Below, piece after piece: positions 1 to 6,227 of a stretch of 7,886 nucleotides of DNA. The position numbers and the translations under genes are program-made. The notes under the pieces were generated by a model. The model made no database searches. It saw only the letters and a program-made list of their open reading frames with translations, and had not been told where the DNA came from. Each line of letters starts with the position of its first letter. The stretch's first letter is position 1. Source of the DNA: an uncultured Butyrivibrio sp. (lineage in GTDB: Bacteria > Bacillota > Clostridia > Lachnospirales > Lachnospiraceae); assembly GCA_947169985.1 (NCBI GenBank), contig CAMVRW010000104.1:1-7886 (forward strand). The letters are read 5' to 3'.

Positions 1-546
1 GTACCTGATGAGCTTGGATTTACGGATGCGCAAAAAGAGCGTGTTGAGCTTCTTATGCTTACCTATGGCAATAGGAAATATCTTTTCGGCGAAGAAGATT
101 ATTACAATACGGATGATACTCACCCGGGGGACAGTGACGAGCATCATGTTCCAGGAGAATATCTTTCTGATGAAGAATTCGCAAGGATGCTTGCAGAGGC
201 AGAACGTTATCTTGGCGTTCCGTATGTTTGGGGAGGCTACAGTCCTTCGGGATTTGACTGCTCAGGATTTGTAAGTTGGGTCATAAACCATTGTGGGAAC
301 GGATGGAACTTCGGAAGACTTACTGCAAACGGGCTGAGGGCAAGAACAGACTATGTTTCTCCGTCAGAAGCAAAGCCTGGGGATCTTATCTTTTTCCAGG
401 GAACGTACGACACAGCTGGAGCTAGCCACGTTGGCATCTATGTGGGCGGTGGCTGGATGATACATGCAGGTAATCCGGTCCATTATTCAAATATCAATAC
501 ACCATACTGGCAGAGTCATTTCCTGGAGTATGGACGTATACCTTAA
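1..546 (+). CDS. NlpC/P60 (C40 family) cell-wall peptidase, C-terminal part, 5' truncated
   Basis: The frame is open from the first base, so only the last 181 residues are present. They form an NlpC/P60 cysteine peptidase domain, which cuts peptide stems of peptidoglycan outside the membrane. Visible motifs are YLGVPYVWGG followed by GFDCSGF, with the catalytic Cys codon at 259-261. The catalytic His is in ASHVGIYVGG (codon 427-429) and a third polar residue is the His of IHAG (463-465). KPGDLIFFQG is also typical of the fold. In Firmicutes conjugative elements this domain usually ends a larger protein with a membrane anchor and an N-terminal lysozyme-like domain (CD1108 type), which opens the wall for the mating channel. 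That upstream part is outside the window, so its presence is inferred. An internal ATG at 55 is not needed as a start. The next gene follows after 11 bases. Confidence 0.9.
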   Translation, partial: VPDELGFTDAQKERVELLMLTYGNRKYLFGEEDYYNTDDTHPGDSDEHHVPGEYLSDEEFARMLAEAERYLGVPYVWGGYSPSGFDCSGFVSWVINHCGNGWNFGRLTANGLRARTDYVSPSEAKPGDLIFFQGTYDTAGASHVGIYVGGGWMIHAGNPVHYSNINTPYWQSHFLEYGRIP

Positions 547-551
547 GGAGG
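545..551 (+). promoter_or_regulatory. Ribosome binding site that decides the DUF4315 start
   Basis: AAGGAGG is a near-perfect Shine-Dalgarno sequence. It touches the ATG at 552 but lies six bases from the ATG at 558, so 558 is the better start. It overlaps the stop codon of the preceding gene. Confidence 0.75.
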
Positions 552-557
552 ATGAAT

Positions 558-878
558 ATGTTTGAGAGGTTAACAAGAATAAGGGCAGAACATGAAAGGA
601 ATACTGCCCGTTTTGAGGAAGCCAGGGCAAGGATGGAAGAGAGCGCTGCAAAGCTAAAGGAAGAAGAGGCAACAGCACTTGTCGGACTTGCTGAAAAGGT
701 GAAAATGACACCTGAGCAGCTGGCAGAATATCTTGGAGTAAAGGATGAAAAGCCTTCCGCTCCAAAGAAGAAAAAGGAAGCAAATAACAAAGTTGATTCT
801 GGGAATCCTGTAAAAGACAGTGACGACCATGGAAAAGAAAACGAAGAGAGTGAGGATATTTTAAATGAAAGCTATTAA
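558..878 (+). CDS. DUF4315 family conjugative-element protein
   Basis: This 106-residue soluble protein matches the pattern of DUF4315 proteins, which sit between the NlpC/P60 hydrolase and the DUF4366 protein in Clostridia conjugative elements. Residues 1 to about 40 are a charged amphipathic helix rich in Arg, Glu and Ala and are likely a coiled coil. A short MTPEQLAEYLG segment follows, and the tail is low-complexity and charged (KKKK, then many Asp and Glu) and probably disordered. No catalytic motif is visible and the biochemical role is unknown; a structural or adaptor role in the transfer apparatus is only inferred from its place. The start at 558 is chosen over 552 because of ribosome binding site spacing. 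The last 14 bases overlap the next gene, which suggests coupled translation. Confidence 0.8.
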   Translation: MFERLTRIRAEHERNTARFEEARARMEESAAKLKEEEATALVGLAEKVKMTPEQLAEYLGVKDEKPSAPKKKKEANNKVDSGNPVKDSDDHGKENEESEDILNESY

Positions 879-1665
879 GTTAATAGGTGCAAGAGTTAAG
901 ACTCTTGGTGTATCGGTGGCTCTTATGGGGTCACTTTTTTGTTTCAGTCCTGTGACTGCTTTTGCCGGAGGACCAGACTGTATCTGTGAGGATAAGTGTA
1001 CAGAGGATAATGTAAATCCTGACTGTCCTATCTGCAAAGAAGACTACCGCAACTGTGAGGGCAAGGATCCTGTTATCGAGGAAAAATGGGGACCACTTAC
1101 TCCCGATGGCAACATGGAGCTTGTTGATGATTACGGTTCCCTTGAAGCAGGTGGCAAGCAGTTCATAACAGTCATGACCAAGAACGGCAACTATTTCTAT
1201 ATCATCATTGACCGCGATGATGACGGAAACGAGAAGGTTCATTTCCTGAACATGGTTGATGAGTCAGATCTTTTATCACTTATGGATGATGACCAGGTCG
1301 CTGAGTATATCGCAGTGACAGGAAAAGGTAAGACTGAGGAAAAGGAAGAGGAGAAAGCTCCTGTTGTGGCACCGGAGCCGGAACCTGACCCTGAGCCGGT
1401 AGTTGAACCTGAGCCTGAGAAGGAACCTGTGAATGTAAACGGAATCATGGCGATCATTCTTATTATCGGTCTTGGTGCTGCAGGAGGCTTTGTGTATTAC
1501 ATGTCCACCAAAAACAATAAGAAGAAGCAGAACGGAGTGGATCCCGATCAGGATTACACAGATCAGGATTATCTCGACAGTATCGGTACTGATGATGGTG
1601 AGGACTTTGAAACTGAGGATGATATTCAGGAAACGGAAACCTCAGATGAAGAGGAGGATGAGTGA
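865..1665 (+). CDS. DUF4366 / CD1107-type secreted, membrane-anchored mobile element protein
   Basis: The 266-residue product has a signal peptide (basic start, hydrophobic core to about residue 30, AFA cleavage site at 32-34). A short cysteine cluster follows (Cys 39, 41, 45, 54, 57 and 64), then a compact domain at about 70-155. Next comes a Pro-Glu stalk (about 168-188), one transmembrane helix (about 194-213), a Lys-rich stop-transfer patch and a very acidic tail. This layout is typical of DUF4366, a family named after CD1107 of a Clostridioides difficile conjugative element. The predicted topology puts the cysteine domain and stalk outside the cell and the acidic tail in the cytoplasm. 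Its exact role is not established; a mating-pair surface or channel component is inferred from context. GAGG at 852-855 is the likely ribosome binding site, and the start lies inside the preceding gene. Confidence 0.85.
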   Translation: MKAIKLIGARVKTLGVSVALMGSLFCFSPVTAFAGGPDCICEDKCTEDNVNPDCPICKEDYRNCEGKDPVIEEKWGPLTPDGNMELVDDYGSLEAGGKQFITVMTKNGNYFYIIIDRDDDGNEKVHFLNMVDESDLLSLMDDDQVAEYIAVTGKGKTEEKEEEKAPVVAPEPEPDPEPVVEPEPEKEPVNVNGIMAIILIIGLGAAGGFVYYMSTKNNKKKQNGVDPDQDYTDQDYLDSIGTDDGEDFETEDDIQETETSDEEEDE

Positions 1666-1666
1666 T

Positions 1667-1783
1667 ATGGCCAGAAAGTCCAGATATGTCGCTTATGTGA
1701 AAGCTGTGAGAAGAGCAGAGAAAAAGGAGTCAAAGGATGGAAAGAGAAGACAGGTTAAAGCAGCTGACAGACCAGCTAACTGA
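1667..1783 (+). CDS. Small basic protein, 38 residues, unknown function
   Basis: A short frame begins MARKSRYVAYVKAVRRAEKK and ends with a stop at 1783. Its ATG lies one base after the stop of the DUF4366 gene and nine bases after GAGGAGG (1651-1657), good spacing for a translated gene. The product is strongly basic, with Lys and Arg throughout and almost no acidic residues, so it could bind nucleic acid or an acidic partner such as the DUF4366 tail; both ideas are speculation. It overlaps the first 47 bases of the antirestriction gene in another frame. It may also act as a leader peptide whose translation delivers ribosomes to the next start. I do not recognise a family. Confidence 0.5.
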   Translation: MARKSRYVAYVKAVRRAEKKESKDGKRRQVKAADRPAN

Positions 1784-2915
1784 TGGCGTGAAGGCGGTAC
1801 GTGACAGTGGGGAGTATAAAAAACTCCTCGCTGTCATGGCAAAATTTCCGCACTATTCCATGAATAACTGCATGCTCATTGCAATGCAGAGACCTGATGC
1901 TACTTTATGCCAGGGATTTGATGGATGGAAGAAAATGGGCCGCTATGTGAAAAAAGGTGAGAAGGGCATAAAGATCATTGCCCCGGCTCCATATACAGTG
2001 CAGAAGGAAGTGGATAAGCTTGATTCGAACGGAAAGCCTGTAATCGACTCTGATGGTGAGCATGTGAAGGAAACAAAAGAATACCAGGTTATGGGATTTA
2101 AGGCTGAGACCACTTTTGATGTTTCACAAACAGATGGAAAAGAGCTTCCAAAAATCGGAGTGGATGAGCTCAAAGGCGAAGTCGATAAATATGAACTTAT
2201 GATGGGAGTTCTTAAGGATTTAAGTCCTGTTCCGATTGGCTTTGAGGATATCAAGTCAGGGGCAAAGGGGTATTACCATACTTCTGAGAAGAGGATTGCG
2301 ATTCAGAAGGACATGAGTGAGCTGCAGACAGTAAAGACATGTCTTCATGAAATCACGCATGCCATGCTACATGCTGATGCACCTAAGGAGATCAGTAAGA
2401 GCAGGAAAGAGCTGGAAGCGGAAGGAACAGCATGCATTGTACTAAAGTACATGGGATATGATACGGACGCATACAGCTTCCCATATCTTACCGGTTATAC
2501 AACTGATGCTGATATGAAGGAGCTTAAGGATTCCCTGAATATTATCAGGAGAACTTCTTCAAAGATCATCACAAAGATAGAGGATGAACTCAGTAATATC
2601 TACATGGAGAGGCATCCTGAACTTGTGCCAGATAATGAACCGGCAAGAAAATCCTCGGAAGAAACTGAGAAAGAATCCAGCTCCAAACAGGACAACATGG
2701 TTAAGCCCGAGGATAAGGATGACTGGCCGCTTGCAGATGAACCAAAAGAAAAGGTAATAGCAGAGAGACGGATTCTTGGAACAGTACGCATCTTGCCCGA
2801 TGGTGCTGGAGGAAAGAAACCGTCTCTTTTGGATTCACTGAAAGTTGAAAAGGAAAAAATCAAAAATAAACTGGCTGGAAATGCCGGTAAAGATGAAAAG
2901 GGGGTAGCAATCTGA
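1737..2915 (+). CDS. ArdC/LtrC-like antirestriction protein with zinc metallopeptidase domain
   Basis: The 392-residue protein begins with an ArdC N-terminal domain (about 5-125), recognisable from the FPHYSMNNCMLIAMQRPDAT and GFDGWKKMGRYVKKGEKG segments. This domain binds single-stranded DNA in studied homologues. The second domain (about 145-285) is an ImmA/IrrE-type metallopeptidase with HEITH at 204-208 and an ELEAEG segment (225-230) that should supply the third zinc ligand. The last 100 residues are charged and low in complexity. ArdC proteins shield incoming single-stranded DNA from restriction during conjugation, which fits the operon. Whether the peptidase is active cannot be told, though the metal-binding residues are intact. 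AAAAGGAG (1722-1729) is a well-placed ribosome binding site, and the stop overlaps the next start by one base. Confidence 0.88.
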   Translation: MEREDRLKQLTDQLTDGVKAVRDSGEYKKLLAVMAKFPHYSMNNCMLIAMQRPDATLCQGFDGWKKMGRYVKKGEKGIKIIAPAPYTVQKEVDKLDSNGKPVIDSDGEHVKETKEYQVMGFKAETTFDVSQTDGKELPKIGVDELKGEVDKYELMMGVLKDLSPVPIGFEDIKSGAKGYYHTSEKRIAIQKDMSELQTVKTCLHEITHAMLHADAPKEISKSRKELEAEGTACIVLKYMGYDTDAYSFPYLTGYTTDADMKELKDSLNIIRRTSSKIITKIEDELSNIYMERHPELVPDNEPARKSSEETEKESSSKQDNMVKPEDKDDWPLADEPKEKVIAERRILGTVRILPDGAGGKKPSLLDSLKVEKEKIKNKLAGNAGKDEKGVAI

Positions 2916-3208
2916 TGGGAAAGATTAAGAATCATGAAAAATATTTGGAACTGCTCGAAGAGAATTACTTCATGTTAAAGGTGATAAAGACCTCTGAAGA
3001 TACAGTTTATCTGTTTGAAGATTCTATGAGAAATATAGCTGATTCACTTCGTATCATAAAAAAGGAACTGGAATGCTTTGGCGATGTATCGGATTTGCTT
3101 GATAAGGTAGAAGACCTTGTAGAAAGCCTGGAAAGTACAGCCCACTCTATGGCGGAAGCGTATATGATGCTTGGTGAGATTATAGAAGATGATGAGGAGG
3201 AGAGCTGA
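2915..3208 (+). CDS. Very acidic helical protein, 97 residues, unknown function
   Basis: I do not recognise a named family. The product has about 26 acidic and 10 basic residues, is predicted largely helical with heptad-like Leu/Ile/Val spacing (about 8-25 and 36-90), and ends in an EDDEEE run. There is no signal peptide or membrane segment, so it should be cytoplasmic. The start overlaps the stop of the antirestriction gene in a TGATG, and its own stop overlaps the next start the same way, so its level is probably tied to its neighbours. GGGGG at about 2900-2904 is the likely ribosome binding site. A small coiled-coil accessory protein of the transfer operon is the cautious reading. A DNA-mimic role is possible from charge alone but unsupported otherwise. 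Confidence 0.7.
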   Translation: MGKIKNHEKYLELLEENYFMLKVIKTSEDTVYLFEDSMRNIADSLRIIKKELECFGDVSDLLDKVEDLVESLESTAHSMAEAYMMLGEIIEDDEEES

Positions 3209-3699
3209 TGGGAACACCTGAAGATGATGGATGGATCAATGCCGAAGATTATGACGGTTATATTCCATTCGAGAGTGAAGAAGAAAATGAAAAAAGACTT
3301 GCTGCACTGAGACAGAGAAAAGCTGCAGAGGGTGGCGGTGATGAGCTTCCGTTTGGGAACTTTGAAGATGGCAGCGGAACTAAGCAGGTCTATAACAGTG
3401 ATGATATTGTAGGCGATTGTCCTGCATGTGGCACTCATGTTATCGAGAGGGAGAAGGGATTCTTCTGTGATAACATGGAGTGCCATTTTGCTCTATGGAA
3501 GAATAACAGATTTTTCCAGGCAATCGGTAAGGAGATGACAAGAGAGGTTGCTGATGACCTCTTGAACTGCGGAACAGTTAAGCTGGAAAACTGTGTTTCC
3601 AAAAGAACCGGTAATAAGTTCAGCTGTTATGTTGACCTGACACTTGATGAGGAAGAGAGGCCTCACTTCGAGATCCGATTTCCAAAAAGGAAGCAGTGA
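3208..3699 (+). CDS. Stand-alone zinc-ribbon protein resembling the C-terminal domain of topoisomerase III
   Basis: The first 65 or so residues of this 163-residue protein are acidic and probably disordered. Residues 69-160 resemble the C-terminal zinc-finger repeat of element-borne TopB proteins: CPAC (71-74), then FCDNMEC (Cys 87 and 92), then ALWKNNRFFQAIGKEMT, a SKRTGNKF segment and a closing beta hairpin. The four cysteines fit a zinc ribbon. None of the topoisomerase catalytic core (Toprim or tyrosine region) is present, so it cannot be a topoisomerase itself. It may bind single-stranded DNA or help a topoisomerase or relaxase; that is inference. The start is coupled to the previous gene through TGATG and preceded by GAGGAGGAGAG, an excellent ribosome binding site. 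Confidence 0.75.
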   Translation: MGTPEDDGWINAEDYDGYIPFESEEENEKRLAALRQRKAAEGGGDELPFGNFEDGSGTKQVYNSDDIVGDCPACGTHVIEREKGFFCDNMECHFALWKNNRFFQAIGKEMTREVADDLLNCGTVKLENCVSKRTGNKFSCYVDLTLDEEERPHFEIRFPKRKQ

Positions 3700-3715
3700 A
3701 GGGAGTGATGTTGTT

Positions 3716-4336
3716 ATGGAAAGAATGACAGGAACACCGATAGAAAAGTGGGATGATGTCAATGGAACAGTCTATTCTCAGACTCAGAATGCAGATGTTG
3801 TCCAGGATAAAAACGTTATGCCCATGATAACGGGTGACATCTCACAGGGAGAACGTTTTACACAGCTCCGTGAACAGACTGGCATGAACAGAAAAGAGTT
3901 TGCTGAATATCTTGATATTCCATACAGGACCATGCAGGACTGGGAGCGTGATGTCAGGACAATGCCTTCATATGTTTTTGCTCTTATAGAGTATAAGGTG
4001 AGAAATGAGTTTGGCATAAAGCTTCCCCAGGAACTTGATCCCAACACGATCGGAAACGTCAGAAGGGGACTCGAGGATCAGGTTGAGCAGAATGATAACA
4101 ATCTGGATGGAATCATCAATAACGTTGTTAATGTAATTGATGATAACGCCAATGGAATCCCTGATGAAGATGAAAAGATATATGCTAGTCAGGCTGCTCA
4201 GGAAAAAGTCAGCGCTCCTAAGGTAACAGGCCATGAGAAAGAAGAGAAAACATCTCTTTTGAAAATGCTTCATGACTGTAAACCTGAGACGCCTGACAAA
4301 CCATACAGACAGCTTGCTCCTGAACGGGTGCTTTGA
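3716..4336 (+). CDS. Helix-turn-helix (Xre-like) DNA-binding protein
   Basis: The product is 206 residues long. A helix-turn-helix of the type frequent in Clostridia elements lies at about 45-97: FTQLREQTGMNRKEFAEYLD, then IPYRTMQDWERD and the MPSYVFALIEYKV helix. The N-terminal 40 residues look unstructured. After the HTH the protein is acidic, with a loop at 142-153 (DDNANGIPDEDE) that resembles a calcium-binding EF-hand loop, then a Lys/Glu-rich tail. It probably regulates the transfer operon or joins the relaxosome, given that mobC follows; neither role is shown. The start at 3716 is chosen because AAGGGAG (3699-3705) lies ten bases upstream. The frame is open further up to 3644, but that part runs inside the preceding gene and has no ribosome binding site. 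Confidence 0.75.
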   Translation: MERMTGTPIEKWDDVNGTVYSQTQNADVVQDKNVMPMITGDISQGERFTQLREQTGMNRKEFAEYLDIPYRTMQDWERDVRTMPSYVFALIEYKVRNEFGIKLPQELDPNTIGNVRRGLEDQVEQNDNNLDGIINNVVNVIDDNANGIPDEDEKIYASQAAQEKVSAPKVTGHEKEEKTSLLKMLHDCKPETPDKPYRQLAPERVL

Positions 4337-4337
4337 T

Positions 4338-4667
4338 ATGGAAAAGAATACAGAGATTCATATCAGAATTTCCAAGTATGACAAGGAACGGATCAGGGCA
4401 AAGATGGAATCAGCAGGAGTAAAGAACCTGAGTGCCTATCTCATGAAGATGGCAATTGATGGTTATATCATTGTCCTTGATCTTTCTGATGTGAAGGAAG
4501 TTGTAAGACTCATGCGCATAAACAGCAACAATCTTAATCAGTATGCCAAGAAAGCAAATGAGACCGGAAGCATATATCAGCAGGATATCCAACAGCTCAA
4601 AAATCAGCAGGAAGAAATATGGATAGCAGTAAAGGACATTCTTGCTCGCCTTGCTGCAATACAATAG
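4338..4667 (+). CDS. mobC: MobC-family relaxosome accessory protein
   Basis: The 109-residue product starts with a ribbon-helix-helix-like segment (residues 5-45: IHIRISKYDKERI, then GVKNLSAYLMKMAIDG). It continues into the hallmark MobC region (about 56-88: LMRINSNNLNQYAKKANETG, then IYQQDIQQL). MobC proteins bind the origin of transfer, help open the strands and recruit the relaxase for nicking. The ATG at 4338 follows the stop of the HTH gene by one base and has no good Shine-Dalgarno of its own, so it probably depends on ribosomes finishing that gene. An upstream in-frame ATG at 4272 would add 22 residues that do not look like MobC. Unusually, the relaxase gene is not next: a two-gene cassette of about 1.5 kb intervenes. 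The call is firm at family level. Confidence 0.88.
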   Translation: MEKNTEIHIRISKYDKERIRAKMESAGVKNLSAYLMKMAIDGYIIVLDLSDVKEVVRLMRINSNNLNQYAKKANETGSIYQQDIQQLKNQQEEIWIAVKDILARLAAIQ

Positions 4668-4672
4668 TTTGA

Positions 4673-4712
4673 TGGCCATGGGATTAGCAATAGTCTCATG
4701 GCCAGTTTTTTT
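4673..4712 (+). terminator. Rho-independent terminator after mobC
   Basis: The arms 4673-4686 and 4691-4704 form a 14-bp stem with two G-T wobbles, closed by a GCAA (GNRA) tetraloop. Seven T residues follow at 4706-4712. It ends the upstream transfer operon five bases after the mobC stop. Confidence 0.9.
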
Positions 4713-4718
4713 GATTCC

Positions 4719-4748
4719 TTGAGAAAAAGCTGTTACAGGCTATATAAT
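4719..4748 (+). promoter_or_regulatory. Sigma-A type promoter for the DUF5131/flavoprotein cassette
   Basis: TTGAGA (4719-4724) differs from the consensus -35 box by one base, the -10 box TATAAT (4743-4748) is perfect, and the spacer is 18 bases. Transcription should start near 4755, giving a leader of about 65 bases before the DUF5131 start. It lies just after the mobC terminator, which supports independent expression of the two genes that follow. Confidence 0.75.
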
Positions 4749-4820
4749 CATTAGTAGACCTGAATTTTAAACACATAAGGATACTGATGGCAGTGTGATG
4801 AAGAGGGCTTTTGTCTTATC

Positions 4821-5621
4821 ATGGAACAGTTATCTTTTCTGACAGATGAATATGATGATCCACGCCCACCAATGATACTTAACTGGAATCTGTGGCATGG
4901 ATGCACCAGAGCGAGCACAGGATGTCTCCACTGCTATGTGTATCGAAGAGATGAATCCATTGGCAAGGATCCGACTGTGGTATATAAGACAGATAATTTC
5001 AATCTTCCTGTCAGGCTTTTAAGATCCGGAAAGTATAAGGGTAGATATAAAGTTCCTTATGGGTCACACATATACACATGCTTTTCTTCAGATTTCTTCC
5101 ATGCAGATGCAGACGGATGGAGAGATGATGCATGGGATATGATACATGAACGATCGGATTGTACATTTTTCATGATAACCAAAAGACCAGAGCGGATAGC
5201 AGAGCATCTTCCCTCCGGATGGGGAGAAGGATGGGAGCATGTCACCATAGCTGTTACCTGTGAAAATCAGGAGATGGCAGATAAGAGGCTTCCAATATAT
5301 TTATCTATTCCGATGTGTCATCATGCAGTTATGATCGAACCGATGCTTACAGCTGTAGACCTGAAACCATATATAGAACAATACAGGAAAACGGATGGGA
5401 GTTCTGTCATTGAAGAGGTTTCTGTGGGTGGCGAGTCAGGAGCTCTAGCAAGAGTATGTGACTACGAATGGGTCGAAAGCGTTCAGAAACAGTGCAAAGA
5501 GAATGGGATATCATTTTATTATCACCAGACTGGGGCGAAGCTTATAAAGGATGGCAGACTTTATAATATTCCAAGAAAGCTGCAGCATATCCAGGCACAT
5601 AAGGCAGGGCTGGATATCTGA
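4821..5621 (+). CDS. DUF5131 (phage Gp37/Gp68) three-cysteine-motif protein
   Basis: The 266-residue protein carries the three-Cys signature of the Gp37/Gp68 family: GCTRASTGCLHCY with Cys 28, 35 and 38. Further family motifs follow in order: SSDFFHADAD (89-98), MITKRPERI (118-126), CENQ (147-150), MIEPML (171-176), VGGESG (202-207) and YHQTG (234-238). Length and motif order suggest an intact protein. The cysteine pattern and overall look suggest a distant radical-SAM-like enzyme with an Fe-S cluster, but the spacing is C-x6-C-x2-C rather than C-x3-C-x2-C, so activity is uncertain. Relatives are common in phages and mobile elements, often beside TcmP, which is not in this window. No upstream in-frame start exists before a stop at 4785. 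The ribosome binding site is weak (AGAGGG, 4802-4807, a long spacing), so expression may be low or controlled. Confidence 0.85.
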   Translation: MEQLSFLTDEYDDPRPPMILNWNLWHGCTRASTGCLHCYVYRRDESIGKDPTVVYKTDNFNLPVRLLRSGKYKGRYKVPYGSHIYTCFSSDFFHADADGWRDDAWDMIHERSDCTFFMITKRPERIAEHLPSGWGEGWEHVTIAVTCENQEMADKRLPIYLSIPMCHHAVMIEPMLTAVDLKPYIEQYRKTDGSSVIEEVSVGGESGALARVCDYEWVESVQKQCKENGISFYYHQTGAKLIKDGRLYNIPRKLQHIQAHKAGLDI

Positions 5622-5674
5622 GCAGATAAAGGCAACGTTTCATTTATCAACATCAAAGGTAGGAGGTAGAGAGA

Positions 5675-6190
5675 ATGAAGATTGTGATTTTAAACGGCAG
5701 TCCGCACCCGAATGGAAACACAAAAGCGTTAGTGGATGCATTCACTAAAGGTGCAGAGAGTTCAGGGAATGAAGTTGTGGAATGCAAGGTTGGAAGCATG
5801 AACATCAAGGGATGTCTTGGATGTGAATACTGCCATACAAAGGGCGAAGGAAAGTGTGTTCAGAAAGATGACATGGAGAAGGTATATCCTGAACTTGCAA
5901 CAGCCGATGTAGTTGTATTTGCATCACCCGTCCATTATTTTGCTGTCTCAGGACAACTCCAGTCAGTGATAGCAAGATTTTATGCACCAGGTAAACCTAA
6001 GGCACAAAAATATGCAATACTTCTCAGTTCCGCTTCCCCTGATGTATATGCCGGAATAGAAGGACAGTACAAGAGCATGCTCGGATATTTCAAGGCAGAG
6101 GATCTTGGAATAAAGGAAGTATATGGTGATGCCAACAAGTCTGAGGCAACGCTTGCAGACATCGAAGCTTTCGGAGCATCCATAAAGTAA
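5675..6190 (+). CDS. Flavodoxin-fold NAD(P)H-dependent reductase with iron-sulfur-flavoprotein cysteine motif
   Basis: The 171-residue protein has the flavodoxin-like fold of NADPH-dependent FMN reductases. A phosphate-binding loop for FMN is at 8-17 (GSPHPNGNTK), and the flavin-contact segment SPVHYFAVSGQLQSVIARF spans about 84-102. Between them is a cysteine cluster, GCLGCEYCHTKGEGKC, with Cys 47, 50, 53 and 61. The spacing C-x2-C-x2-C-x7-C fits the compact 4Fe-4S motif known from archaeal iron-sulfur flavoproteins. It is therefore likely a cytoplasmic electron carrier or reductase using FMN, possibly with an Fe-S cluster. AGGAGG at 5661-5666, eight bases upstream, is an excellent ribosome binding site, far better than that of the preceding gene. 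The 53-base gap and lack of a terminator between them suggest one transcript. The physiological electron acceptor is unknown. Confidence 0.82.
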   Translation: MKIVILNGSPHPNGNTKALVDAFTKGAESSGNEVVECKVGSMNIKGCLGCEYCHTKGEGKCVQKDDMEKVYPELATADVVVFASPVHYFAVSGQLQSVIARFYAPGKPKAQKYAILLSSASPDVYAGIEGQYKSMLGYFKAEDLGIKEVYGDANKSEATLADIEAFGASIK

Positions 6191-6227
6191 AAAGGTAATA
6201 GTACAGAATTAAATACATGAAATGGTT

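Noticed and set aside
1239..1457. Minus-strand frame encoding a Gly-Ser repeat protein
   Set aside because: It is the antisense of the Pro-Glu stalk of the DUF4366 gene, whose repeated codons keep the opposite frame free of stops. It has no start signals.
3007..3486. Minus-strand frame of 159 residues
   Set aside because: It overlaps two well-supported plus-strand genes, is Ser-rich as expected for antisense of acidic coding sequence, and matches no family.
3644..3715. Longer HTH protein starting at 3644
   Set aside because: The extension is read inside the zinc-ribbon gene in another frame and has no ribosome binding site, while 3716 does.
4272..4337. Longer MobC starting at 4272
   Set aside because: The extra 22 residues overlap the HTH gene, look non-homologous and lack a ribosome binding site. 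MobC-like sequence begins at 4338.
5551..5748. 65-residue plus-strand frame bridging DUF5131 and the flavoprotein
   Set aside because: It is out of frame with both genes, has no good ribosome binding site, and its product has no recognisable features.
6191..6227. Promoter for the relaxase in the short gap before the hairpin
   Set aside because: The gap is AT-rich but no -35 and -10 pair with sensible spacing was found.
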